Assembly: GCA_017472325.1 (NCBI GenBank) | Contig: JAFUQM010000049.1 | Location: forward strand, 1 to 36,249 | Reading direction: 5' to 3' | DNA: 36,249 bases | Source: Lachnospiraceae bacterium | Lineage (GTDB): Bacteria > Bacillota > Clostridia > Lachnospirales > Lachnospiraceae | In this document: positions 7,728 to 15,887 of the stretch, piece after piece | Numbering within the stretch: the first letter of the stretch is position 1 | Layout of the letters: each line of letters starts with the position of its first letter | The notes under the pieces: generated by a model | Told to the model about the DNA's origin: nothing | Databases searched by the model: none | What the model saw: only the letters and a program-made list of their open reading frames with translations | Program-made: the position numbers and the translations under genes

Positions 7728-9250
7728 GCTTTATGGCCTCCAATCTGATTATTTCGTTCTATCGTCATGGCACCTTCCTGTAGATTCATTCCTTTTAGCA
7801 TTGCATTTTTACCATACCTTTTCTTTACTTCCAGCATTGCCTCCTGCAGCTTACGTTCCTTAGAAAGCGCCTCGTTTTGTTCTTCACGTTCTTTTTGCAA
7901 AGCAGCATAATCTGTAAATAGATTTAACTGCTCATAGGACACCTGCTTTGCCACAGCACTCTCATCAACCAAACGATTCGCAACAATTGTAATTCTACGA
8001 ACCAAGAGCGCAGGATTCACAATTCTGTCATATAACTCCATGACAGCATCTGTTATTATTTTGGTTGAGGAAGTCTGACTGGTAAGATTTACTGTACCAT
8101 GCGCATGTTTGGGTACCCTTCTCCCATAATGGTCAATAGTAATCTCTCCTGTGTAATTTTTCATAATCCCTGGATCTGATAAATTTTCAATATCATATCC
8201 TACCGTAAGAACCATCTGATCTGTCATCAATTTCTTTTCCACCAAATCAAGCACGAGCAAATCGGTCATCTCACGTACAATCAATTTTCCTTTTTCAAAT
8301 TCATACGGACACTGCAGTACCTGACCAGAGCTAAGACTATTAACACTCGGCTTATATGCTTTGATTAACGCTATCGTAGTAGGCTCCCATCCCCACGCAT
8401 GATCAATTAATAGTTCCGCATTCACCCCAAACAATTTGTATAACAAATCCTCATTATAATAATCCTTTGGGGTTCCTATTGAGCATCGGGCTATATCTCC
8501 CATAGTAAACAACCCATTGGCTTCTAACTTCTTTTGATAACCGCGTCCTACTCTCCAAAAATCAGTTAATGGTCTGTGATTCCACAAAAGTCTACGGTAA
8601 CTCATTTCATCAAGTTCTGCAATACGTACTCCATTCTTATCCGGTTGTACATGCTTAGCCACAATATCCATTGCAACCTTGCACAGATACAGGTTCGTTC
8701 CAATTCCCGCTGTTGCCGTAATCCCGGTTTCCGCTAATACATCCTGTACGATTTTGGCTGCAAGTTCTTTTGCCGTCAACTGATAAGCATGCAAATACTG
8801 TGTCACATCCATAAACACCTCATCCACAGAATATACATGCATATCTTCTGGCGCAACGTACTTAAGATATACATCATAAATTCTTGTACTGTATTGCATA
8901 TAGTGTGCCATTCGTGGCGGCGCAACAATATAGGAAATTGCCAGCTCCGGATGAGTACTTAACTCATTAGCCAAATAAGATTCCCCTATAAATTCTTTTC
9001 CAGGTGCTTTATTCTTACGCACTATGTTCGCTTCTTTTACCTTCTGGATAACTTCAAATAATCGGGCTCTTCCAGGAATTCCATATGCCTTTAGCGAAGG
9101 TGATACTGCCAGGCATATCGTTTTCTCTGTTCTGCTAGAATCTGCCACTACGAGATTGGTCGTCAATGGATCTAATTGTCTTTCTACACATTCAACGGAG
9201 GCATAAAAGGATTTCAAATCAATTGCAATATAAATATGATTCTCTTCCAT
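7724..9250 (-). CDS. Y-family translesion DNA polymerase (UmuC/UvrX type)
   Basis: 508 residues from the ATG at 9248-9250. An ATG two codons earlier is possible, but GGAGG lies only two bases before it and eight before the chosen one. The catalytic palm shows AIDLKSFYASVE and YSVDEVFMDV, which supply the metal-binding acidic residues. A helix-hairpin-helix region (TDFWRVGRGYQKKL) and the little finger with LSSGQV follow. QLNLF at about residue 441 is a textbook sliding-clamp binding motif, so the enzyme should be recruited to stalled forks. First gene of a three-gene operon. I found no CGAAC-n4-GTTCG LexA box upstream; it starts 62 bases after the large EAL gene and may be read from that transcript or a weak local promoter. 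Confidence 0.94.
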   Translation of the reverse strand: MEENHIYIAIDLKSFYASVECVERQLDPLTTNLVVADSSRTEKTICLAVSPSLKAYGIPGRARLFEVIQKVKEANIVRKNKAPGKEFIGESYLANELSTHPELAISYIVAPPRMAHYMQYSTRIYDVYLKYVAPEDMHVYSVDEVFMDVTQYLHAYQLTAKELAAKIVQDVLAETGITATAGIGTNLYLCKVAMDIVAKHVQPDKNGVRIAELDEMSYRRLLWNHRPLTDFWRVGRGYQKKLEANGLFTMGDIARCSIGTPKDYYNEDLLYKLFGVNAELLIDHAWGWEPTTIALIKAYKPSVNSLSSGQVLQCPYEFEKGKLIVREMTDLLVLDLVEKKLMTDQMVLTVGYDIENLSDPGIMKNYTGEITIDHYGRRVPKHAHGTVNLTSQTSSTKIITDAVMELYDRIVNPALLVRRITIVANRLVDESAVAKQVSYEQLNLFTDYAALQKEREEQNEALSKERKLQEAMLEVKKRYGKNAMLKGMNLQEGAMTIERNNQIGGHKA

Positions 9251-9312
9251 CCTCATAGCCTCCGTTTTATTTTTCTTTATGTATCTTTCATGACAGTTTA
9301 AATCTGGTGAGC

Positions 9313-12300
9313 TTATTCACTTCGTAACATCTTCTGCTCTCCATTAACATTATAGTAACATTCTCCACCATCAATTGAAATATTCTGTACCTCAACTCCC
9401 ATATCTGTATCTAAAGTTGTTGCCATTCTGCTTTCCATCCGTGCAGCAGTCATTTTGATTTGTGCCTTTTTAAAGCGGCTTCCCCATGCAATAGCCTCTG
9501 TTCCACTTCCGCTCACAAGCACTGCACCGCTATCCAGTTCAATTAACACTTCACCATGATGAGTTCCTAATCCACATGCCTTGTATGCACGCATATCTAC
9601 AATGATATTAGCATTAAATATATCGATATAGCATTTGTTTCCTTCTAACGTTCCCAGTCCTACCGCATCTTCAGCATTAAATCTGCCATTCCATGCAAGA
9701 TAATGTAAACGTAGCTGTACATCACCTCTCATAGAGCCTATGCCTACTGCTCTAGCTGTACCTACATCAATTCGCATATCACAGGAAGCAATTGTAGGAA
9801 CGATATCACCGTCAAAAGAACCAATACCAACGCCTTCCTGCCCAATTAAGCTAATAATATATTTTCCTCTTTGGACGCAGACTGTACCGCCCAGACCAGA
9901 ACCAATTCCAATTCCTCGCATGCCACTTCCTTTAATCTCAATCGTTCCATCCTGATTAAAGATTAAATCACCATGTTTTGTCGTAAGATCATTGCCTATT
10001 CCAAAATAGTTTGCTGCATCTACAGTAATAAACAAACGTCCATCCCCTTCGATTGTCAGCTTAGAAGTTTCTGGAACTCGAATTCCACCATTGGAACAAC
10101 TATTCTCTCCTTGCAGAACGAGAATAACCTCACAATCATCTCCAATATCAATACTTGCTCCGTGCTTCTTACCCTGCAATGCCACATTATCCAATATAAT
10201 TTTTCCACGATATCCATTCTTGATGCGAAGATACATTTCAGTTTCTAACTCCTGCGCACCAAAGATTGTCACATCATGATTGATAATATCTTCACTCGTA
10301 ACTTCTATAATCGAATAGTTCTCTGCAGCCAGTCTTGTCAATGAAATTCTGCTTTCTTTTGCTACCGCATACACACGTCTTCCTCGGTTATGTTCTTCAA
10401 TTCTGTTATATTCCTGAATTTCGTTTTTAATAACTTTTGGAATACCAGAAACAATATCCTTAGATGGTTTTGCAGTATAATACCCCTGAATCAAATCCAC
10501 GCCAAGATGAATTACCATCTGCAATTCTTCCCGTGTTTCCACGCCCTCAGCCAGCACCTTAATATTATTATCATGAGAAAACATAATAATATCTTTCACA
10601 AAATGCTGTTTTTGTGGACTATCCTGAATATTGCTAAGTAGCATTCGGTCAATCTTAACACAATTTGGCATGTAACGAAGCAGATTCGTTACATTAGAAT
10701 ATCCAGTTCCATAATCATCAATTGCAGTTTGGAATCCAATTTTGTCATAATAATTCTTTAATGATAACAAATCATCATCAGTTAACTCCAATTGCTCTGT
10801 TAACTCTACAACAACCGTGTTTCTTAAATTTTTCGCAAGTTCTTCCAACTTTACAGCATCCTCTTCATGCAGAAGATTTCCTGGAATACTATTGATAAAT
10901 ACTTTCACACTACCATCGAAAATATCCTGATTCCGATTTACAATATCCAGAATGTTGAAAAATGTTGCCTTTTCTACATCATATAATCGCTCATAATATT
11001 CTGCATATTTTAATACAACGGGCGGTGCCATATACGGCTCAACATCCGGACGCATCAATGCCTCATACCCATAAATCTCACCAGTTTTAGCATCCACGAT
11101 TGGTTGAAAATGGTAATTAAAACGGTTATCATCCAATAATAGTTTTACTGTTTGGGCTTCTTTATATTCTTCCTCTGTCAAATCTTCACTACGCAGTGCT
11201 TTTCGTTCATTGACTTTGTTCCCATTCTTTTTACTTACTGCAACATTAACCAAGCGTTCCAGTTCCTCATTGCTTCGTGGCATTCCAACTTCTATGCCAT
11301 AATATATTTCCACAATACACTCTGAATGATTGGAGTGATTATATGCTGCAATTTGTGCGAGTACCCTGTCATAACCTTTCTGTAATTCCTTTTCCAGATT
11401 TCCATACGACAACAAAATTGTAACCATTTCACCATTGCCAAAGCATACACTCATGCCATCTGGAAAAATCTCTTTTAAGGTACGTGCTACCATAACAATT
11501 GCCTGGTCACCTTCTGCTCTCCCGTATGTCTCATTAATCTTCATCAATTCTTTGATGTCCGTTGCCAGAACACCTACTTTGTAGCCAGACCGTAAAATCT
11601 TTCTCATAAGAAGGTCTCTTTGCTTCAAGAATCCATTATAATTATACAGTCCCGTTAAAACATCTCGCGTCATGCTTGCTTCTAACATCTGATGACTTCT
11701 CTGGACTGCTTCAATTCGACAGAAGCATTCCAATTCCTGCATCACATTCCGAAGCCACATACGATACATGGAGCTGTAACTTCTTGCTTGATTTTGATAA
11801 CACAATACCGCATATCCAAATACTTTCGTTTCAAAATATAATGGTGTAAAAAAGTATACGCTAGGTTTATCATGTTGTTCATGTATTTCTGGCAACATAA
11901 CACTTGTTTTAAAAAAGGTGTCAAAACTAATGGTATCCATCGTGCTATCTTTCGGACCACAGCTTAATACATGCAGCATGTGCCTGCTAAAAAAGTCAGT
12001 CCGTGTTTTCTTCTCTAATATATTCCAATCTTCATTCAGACAAATATGGAAGCTATCAAAATCACGAATCTGATATACATAATCATCCAGCACACTAATC
12101 AAGTCATAAAATGTAGTCTGGGACAACAAATCTTCACTCATGTGATTTTCCGGAGAATAAAATTCTCTTTCAGACTTATAAGTATCCCATTGCTCTCTTA
12201 ACATAGGTCTTGGAACAGTTCTTTCGCACTGACATCCACAACTGCTGCCAATAAACAGTTCCACTGTATCTTCAAATGCAGGCCGTTCACATTCTTCTAT

Positions 12301-13092
12301 CAATGCTTTGATACAGTCTGCCGCATATTCTCCGTACTTTTTCGTAGACAATGGTGCTGATGTAATCGGCTTTGGGCTATCCATACCTGCTAATACAGAA
12401 TCATACCCTACTACCGCAACATCCTCTGGCACATGCAAACCATGTTTGGTTAGTGTCTTAGCAACTCCAATTGCCATATAATCATTTGCACAGGCAATGG
12501 CTTGCGGCATTTTCTCGCCCTTCCGCAAAATTTCTTCTACCATCTGTTCACCACTGTTGTACCAGAAATCACCATAAAAAATTCGATTATCCGCAACGTC
12601 AAGACCATGTTCTGCCATACATTCCTTGAAAGCCTTCAAACGCTGCATAGCATGCTTATGTCCCTGATAACCTGTTAGATAAGCAATATCCGTATACCCA
12701 TGCTTCTCAATCAAATGAGAGATTAATTTTTTAACAGATTCTCCATAATCCATCTCAATATATGAAAAACACTGACTCTCTACATCTATACATAAAACTG
12801 GTCCAGAAAAATGCCTCTTTATATTCTCTTCTATTCCTCTTGCAACTGCCGGTGCCTGAATCGTTTCCAACATCAGTACAATCGCATCAAAATGCTCATA
12901 TGCAATCAAAGAAAAAATAGAACTTTCACCAATTTCTCTGGTAGCTGATTTCTGCCATTTTTGATACATTGAAAACACACATACATCATACTCATAGTCA
13001 AATGCTTTTGTCAGAAAACCCGTAATAAATTTTTCCTGTGATTCTTCCTCTGCCTGTCCTACCAGTATGGCAACCCTTTTACGTCTATTCAT
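9313..13092 (-). CDS. LacI-type sensor/degenerate GGDEF/EAL/beta-solenoid-like fusion
   Basis: 1259 residues, no signal peptide, membrane helix or DNA-binding N-terminus, so soluble and cytosolic. Residues 1-290 match the periplasmic-binding-protein-like core of LacI-family regulators (HKHAMQRLKAFKECM, ANDYMAIGVAKTL, VAVVGYDSV) without the HTH. About 300-465 is an unassigned, perhaps GAF-like, stretch. About 470-640 is a GGDEF domain with FGNGEM in place of the signature, so inactive. About 645-875 is an EAL domain with a full active site (YEALMRP, FINSIP, VELTEQ, IDDYGTG, VKIDR, AEGVET, IQGYY). About 915-1259 is glycine-rich with repeated I/L-G-I/L-G-S/T turns (FGIGND, RGIGIGS, VGIGSFDG, VGIGSMRG, VGLGTLEG, CGLGTHHG) between beta strands. 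It looks like a short beta-solenoid of the sort common in secreted carbohydrate-binding proteins. AAGGAG precedes the ATG by six bases. Confidence 0.88.
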   Translation of the reverse strand: MNRRKRVAILVGQAEEESQEKFITGFLTKAFDYEYDVCVFSMYQKWQKSATREIGESSIFSLIAYEHFDAIVLMLETIQAPAVARGIEENIKRHFSGPVLCIDVESQCFSYIEMDYGESVKKLISHLIEKHGYTDIAYLTGYQGHKHAMQRLKAFKECMAEHGLDVADNRIFYGDFWYNSGEQMVEEILRKGEKMPQAIACANDYMAIGVAKTLTKHGLHVPEDVAVVGYDSVLAGMDSPKPITSAPLSTKKYGEYAADCIKALIEECERPAFEDTVELFIGSSCGCQCERTVPRPMLREQWDTYKSEREFYSPENHMSEDLLSQTTFYDLISVLDDYVYQIRDFDSFHICLNEDWNILEKKTRTDFFSRHMLHVLSCGPKDSTMDTISFDTFFKTSVMLPEIHEQHDKPSVYFFTPLYFETKVFGYAVLCYQNQARSYSSMYRMWLRNVMQELECFCRIEAVQRSHQMLEASMTRDVLTGLYNYNGFLKQRDLLMRKILRSGYKVGVLATDIKELMKINETYGRAEGDQAIVMVARTLKEIFPDGMSVCFGNGEMVTILLSYGNLEKELQKGYDRVLAQIAAYNHSNHSECIVEIYYGIEVGMPRSNEELERLVNVAVSKKNGNKVNERKALRSEDLTEEEYKEAQTVKLLLDDNRFNYHFQPIVDAKTGEIYGYEALMRPDVEPYMAPPVVLKYAEYYERLYDVEKATFFNILDIVNRNQDIFDGSVKVFINSIPGNLLHEEDAVKLEELAKNLRNTVVVELTEQLELTDDDLLSLKNYYDKIGFQTAIDDYGTGYSNVTNLLRYMPNCVKIDRMLLSNIQDSPQKQHFVKDIIMFSHDNNIKVLAEGVETREELQMVIHLGVDLIQGYYTAKPSKDIVSGIPKVIKNEIQEYNRIEEHNRGRRVYAVAKESRISLTRLAAENYSIIEVTSEDIINHDVTIFGAQELETEMYLRIKNGYRGKIILDNVALQGKKHGASIDIGDDCEVILVLQGENSCSNGGIRVPETSKLTIEGDGRLFITVDAANYFGIGNDLTTKHGDLIFNQDGTIEIKGSGMRGIGIGSGLGGTVCVQRGKYIISLIGQEGVGIGSFDGDIVPTIASCDMRIDVGTARAVGIGSMRGDVQLRLHYLAWNGRFNAEDAVGLGTLEGNKCYIDIFNANIIVDMRAYKACGLGTHHGEVLIELDSGAVLVSGSGTEAIAWGSRFKKAQIKMTAARMESRMATTLDTDMGVEVQNISIDGGECYYNVNGEQKMLRSE

Positions 13093-13160
13093 GAATTTCT
13101 CCTTGAAAATAGGCGCACTCCCTATCTTTCATCCATCCGTTCTTTTTATCTCATGTATCT

Positions 13161-13189
13161 ATTATAGTATTTTCATCCAACTATATCAA
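13161..13189 (-). promoter_or_regulatory. Promoter of the LacI-sensor/EAL gene
   Basis: Minus strand TTGATA (13184-13189), 17-base spacer, TATAAT (13161-13166). The -35 box overlaps the stop codon of the HAD gene, so the EAL gene has its own promoter despite tight packing. Confidence 0.8.
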
Positions 13190-13887
13190 TCACAGAACTT
13201 CAATAATTGTTCAAAATTTCCATTTGGATAAATAGAAATATCTACATTGTCTTTATTAATCAGACAATCCGTTAATAAAAATGCTTTCATACCGATTTCC
13301 TGAACTACCATATCATCGCCCACATCATTGCCAACCATCAAACATTCTTCTGGTTTTACTCCAAGCTGTTTTACAATTTCCTTATAATATTCTATATTCG
13401 GCTTAGAATATCTTGAATTTTCATACGTAGTATATAACTCAAAATCCTCTGGCGAAAAACCTGCCCATTTCATACGCTTTTGAGTCGCAATTGGCGGAAA
13501 AATAGGATTCGTTGCAAGTACAATTCGATAGCCCTTCTCTTTTAATTTTGCAACAGTTTCTGCTGCTTGTGGGTTATATCCACACACTTCCTGTACTGCA
13601 TCAAACTCATTCTGATAAAACTCATCAAATAACGGCATATCTTCTTTTGCCTTATCTCCATAAATGCTGGCAAATACATCCCAGAAAACCTCTTCATTTC
13701 TCTTTGCACCATGATTCTTTATCATGGCACCTGTACCTTTCCATATTGCTTCCGTTAATTCTGGCGGATGATATCCATAATTGGACAACTTTGCTACAAG
13801 CAGTCCAAAATATTTTTTTACAAATATATCCTGATCCATCGGAAGCAGCGTGCCATCCAAATCAAATAGTATTACTTTTAAATTCAT
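13186..13887 (-). CDS. HAD-superfamily hydrolase (phosphatase-like)
   Basis: 233 residues. Motif I is FDLDGTLL, with nucleophile Asp9 and acid Asp11; motif II is the ATNP region; the motif III lysine lies in the SKPNIEYYKE stretch; motif IV is VGNDVGDD near residue 185. This is a complete subfamily I HAD with a helical cap (about 18-90) and is likely a phosphatase acting on a small phosphorylated metabolite. The substrate cannot be read from the sequence. It stands alone, with a weak ribosome site (AAGGCGG) before the ATG. Confidence 0.9.
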   Translation of the reverse strand: MNLKVILFDLDGTLLPMDQDIFVKKYFGLLVAKLSNYGYHPPELTEAIWKGTGAMIKNHGAKRNEEVFWDVFASIYGDKAKEDMPLFDEFYQNEFDAVQEVCGYNPQAAETVAKLKEKGYRIVLATNPIFPPIATQKRMKWAGFSPEDFELYTTYENSRYSKPNIEYYKEIVKQLGVKPEECLMVGNDVGDDMVVQEIGMKAFLLTDCLINKDNVDISIYPNGNFEQLLKFCD

Positions 13888-14033
13888 AAACTTTAACCGC
13901 CTTCTTTTTCTCTACTCTCACCAAATACCAACATAGGACTCGTTGAATTATCCATAAAACGCCAGTATGCTTCGCGCAAGCTGCCTTATTTGCCAAAGCA
14001 CCAACATACTTTGCAGCTGTCTTATTCAACAAC
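13888..14033. other. Intergenic stretch without a supported gene
   Basis: Between the HAD start and the operon terminator. On the minus strand two overlapping frames look faintly coding. One runs from about 14028 into the HAD gene and contains NKTAAKYVGALANKAAC; a second contains AYWRFMDNSTSPMLVFGE. Neither has a convincing ribosome site or promoter, and they sit just beyond a terminator. They may be remnants of a small gene or chance. Confidence 0.3.
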
Positions 14034-14069
14034 AAGAGGCTGTAAACATTTATGATGCAACAGCCTCTT
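14034..14069 (-). terminator. Hairpin at the end of the NRPS-like operon
   Basis: AAGAGGCTGT (14034-14043) pairs perfectly with ACAGCCTCTT (14060-14069) around a 16-base loop. On the minus strand, in the direction of the operon, it is followed by the imperfect T stretch GTTGTTG. Read rightward it is followed by TTTACTT. It lies 23 bases after the ligase stop codon and most likely ends the operon transcript. Confidence 0.6.
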
Positions 14070-14091
14070 TACTTATCGTTCCAGCGTCATC

Positions 14092-15603
14092 TTAACTCTG
14101 GCGTTTAATTTTTCTAGATGTATTTTTTTCAAATTCAGTCTCACGCACAACAAGATCAAGTACTCTCTTGTATACTGGCGCTTCACTGTTATATTCGTCA
14201 ATAATCTCCTGTAATTTGGCAGGAATATCACGAATGAATTTTTTCTTTGCATATTCGTAATCAGGGAAAATCTCTGCCTGAATTACTTTTTCCTTTTCAC
14301 GAACAACAATTTCTTTTACCAAATCGGCTTTACAAATCTGGTTTTCAATTTCTTCTGGAGATACATTCTCACCGTTTGCAAGAATAATCAAATTTTTCTT
14401 TCTACCTGTGATATAGACAAAGTTGTCTTCATCAATATATCCCAAATCTCCTGTTTTTAACCAACCATCTTCTAAAGTTTCTGCAGTTTCTTCTGGCATC
14501 TTATAATATCCCATCATAACACTGCTGCCTTTTACCCAGATTTCTTCGTCTACAATTTTGGCTTCACAGTTTGGAAGCAGCTTACCTACAGAACCTACTT
14601 TATTCTCCCATTCCAGGTTATTGCTAATAACAGGAGAACATTCTGTCATACCATACCCCTGTAAAATAGTAATGCCATATTCAGCAAATTTTTCTACGTA
14701 ATCTGGGTCCAAATAAGCACCACCACTACAAATTGTCTTCAGATTACCGCCAAATGCCTGTTTTGCAATCACTTTCTTAGGAAGCAGATTGCCTGCAGCT
14801 TTTAATTTGGCATAAATAGACTCAATTACAAGTGGTACTAACAGAACAAGCTCTGGCTGGAAAAGCTTCAAGTTTTTCTGAACGTGCATAATAGAATCAT
14901 TGATACAAACCGTAGCACCAATATACAAGCCTTTGATAATATCCATCGTCAGACAATATACATGGTTAATTGGAAGCAATGTCATAGACACCGTTCCTGC
15001 TGGAATCTTCATATCAAGGCAGGTTGCATTATCAGATAAGTTACGATGTGATAACATAACACCTTTACTCTTTCCAGTTGTTCCAGAAGTAAATAAAATC
15101 GTACAAAGCTGGTCAGGATCGATTTCTGTTTCATACTCACCCTGATGCTCTTCTACTAATTTTTTCCAAGACAGGAAACCATCTTTTTCTTCTTCTGCCT
15201 GCATAGAAATAATATATTGTACTCTTGAGCAGGCTTCTTTTACTGCTTTTGCAACATCTGCACGGATTTCATCAAAAATAAGCATCTCTACATCCGCACG
15301 CTCTAAAAGTTCACAAATCGCATCTGCTGGAAGCTGTGCATCAATTGGTACTGCAACGCTCGCACTGCATGTAACGCCAAAGTAACTGACAATCCACTGA
15401 TACGTCGTTGTTCCTATCAGTGCAATATGTTTGCCCTTCATGCCAAAGGCTTCTAACATACGGCTAACTGCCATAGAATCCTTATTTACATTATGAAAAG
15501 ATTTATCCTCGATTTCTTTTTTTACTTTGTAGCGATAAGCCGCCTGATCACCATATGTCTGCGCACTATACTTTACAATATCTCTTAAAGTTTCAACAGC
15601 CAT
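14092..15603 (-). CDS. AMP-forming acyl/aryl ligase (ANL superfamily adenylation enzyme)
   Basis: 503 residues from ATG 15601-15603, with GGAGG five bases upstream. An upstream in-frame GTG at 15624 has no such site. ANL motifs occur in order: LFTSGTTGKSKGVMLSH (ATP loop), GYGMTECSPV, LKTGDLGYIDED, ITGRKKNLIILANGENVSPEEIE (hinge) and TSRKIKR near the end with the expected catalytic lysine. It activates a carboxylic acid as an acyl-AMP and most likely loads it on the carrier protein encoded 35 bases upstream. The GMTECSP form is more typical of fatty-acyl and aryl ligases than of amino-acid A domains, so an acyl starter is the likelier substrate. Last gene of the five-gene operon. Confidence 0.93.
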   Translation of the reverse strand: MAVETLRDIVKYSAQTYGDQAAYRYKVKKEIEDKSFHNVNKDSMAVSRMLEAFGMKGKHIALIGTTTYQWIVSYFGVTCSASVAVPIDAQLPADAICELLERADVEMLIFDEIRADVAKAVKEACSRVQYIISMQAEEEKDGFLSWKKLVEEHQGEYETEIDPDQLCTILFTSGTTGKSKGVMLSHRNLSDNATCLDMKIPAGTVSMTLLPINHVYCLTMDIIKGLYIGATVCINDSIMHVQKNLKLFQPELVLLVPLVIESIYAKLKAAGNLLPKKVIAKQAFGGNLKTICSGGAYLDPDYVEKFAEYGITILQGYGMTECSPVISNNLEWENKVGSVGKLLPNCEAKIVDEEIWVKGSSVMMGYYKMPEETAETLEDGWLKTGDLGYIDEDNFVYITGRKKNLIILANGENVSPEEIENQICKADLVKEIVVREKEKVIQAEIFPDYEYAKKKFIRDIPAKLQEIIDEYNSEAPVYKRVLDLVVRETEFEKNTSRKIKRQS

Positions 15604-15638
15604 TCTTTCCTCCATTTTTAACACAGGTTAAGTAACAA

Positions 15639-15863
15639 TTACATTAAGGAAGCAATATAATCCATTGCATCTTTTACTGTTTTAATCTGTACTACTTCAC
15701 GTTCTTCTACTTCAATATCATATCTTTCTTCCACTTCACCAACAAGACTCATAAAATCATAAGAGTTAAATCCTAAGTCTTCCATAAATCTTGCATCCTC
15801 TGTAATTTTTTCAGGGTCAACATCTACATACTGACAGATAACTTCTTTTAATTCTTCTAACAT
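15639..15863 (-). CDS. Acyl/peptidyl carrier protein
   Basis: 74 residues, acidic, four-helix carrier fold. EDLGFNSYDFMSLVGEVEERY holds the phosphopantetheine attachment serine, Ser34, in the form GFNSYDF rather than the common GxDSL. AAGGAG lies nine bases before the ATG. It sits between the condensation enzyme and the ligase genes and is clearly a dedicated carrier for this pathway rather than the fatty-acid synthase ACP. No phosphopantetheinyl transferase is encoded in the window. Confidence 0.93.
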   Translation of the reverse strand: MLEELKEVICQYVDVDPEKITEDARFMEDLGFNSYDFMSLVGEVEERYDIEVEEREVVQIKTVKDAMDYIASLM

Positions 15864-15887
15864 ACTTTTAATCTCCTTTTACTAAAT

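Noticed and set aside
9251..9312. LexA/SOS box for the Y-family polymerase operon
   Set aside because: No CGAAC-n4-GTTCG-like palindrome was found in the spacer, so SOS control was not claimed.
13888..14033. Possible small peptide gene, perhaps an Agr-like signal peptide (NKTAAKYVGALANKAAC, or AYWRFMDNSTSPMLVFGE in another frame)
   Set aside because: No start with a ribosome site, no promoter, no AgrB or AgrC neighbour, and the two suggestive stretches are in different frames behind a terminator.
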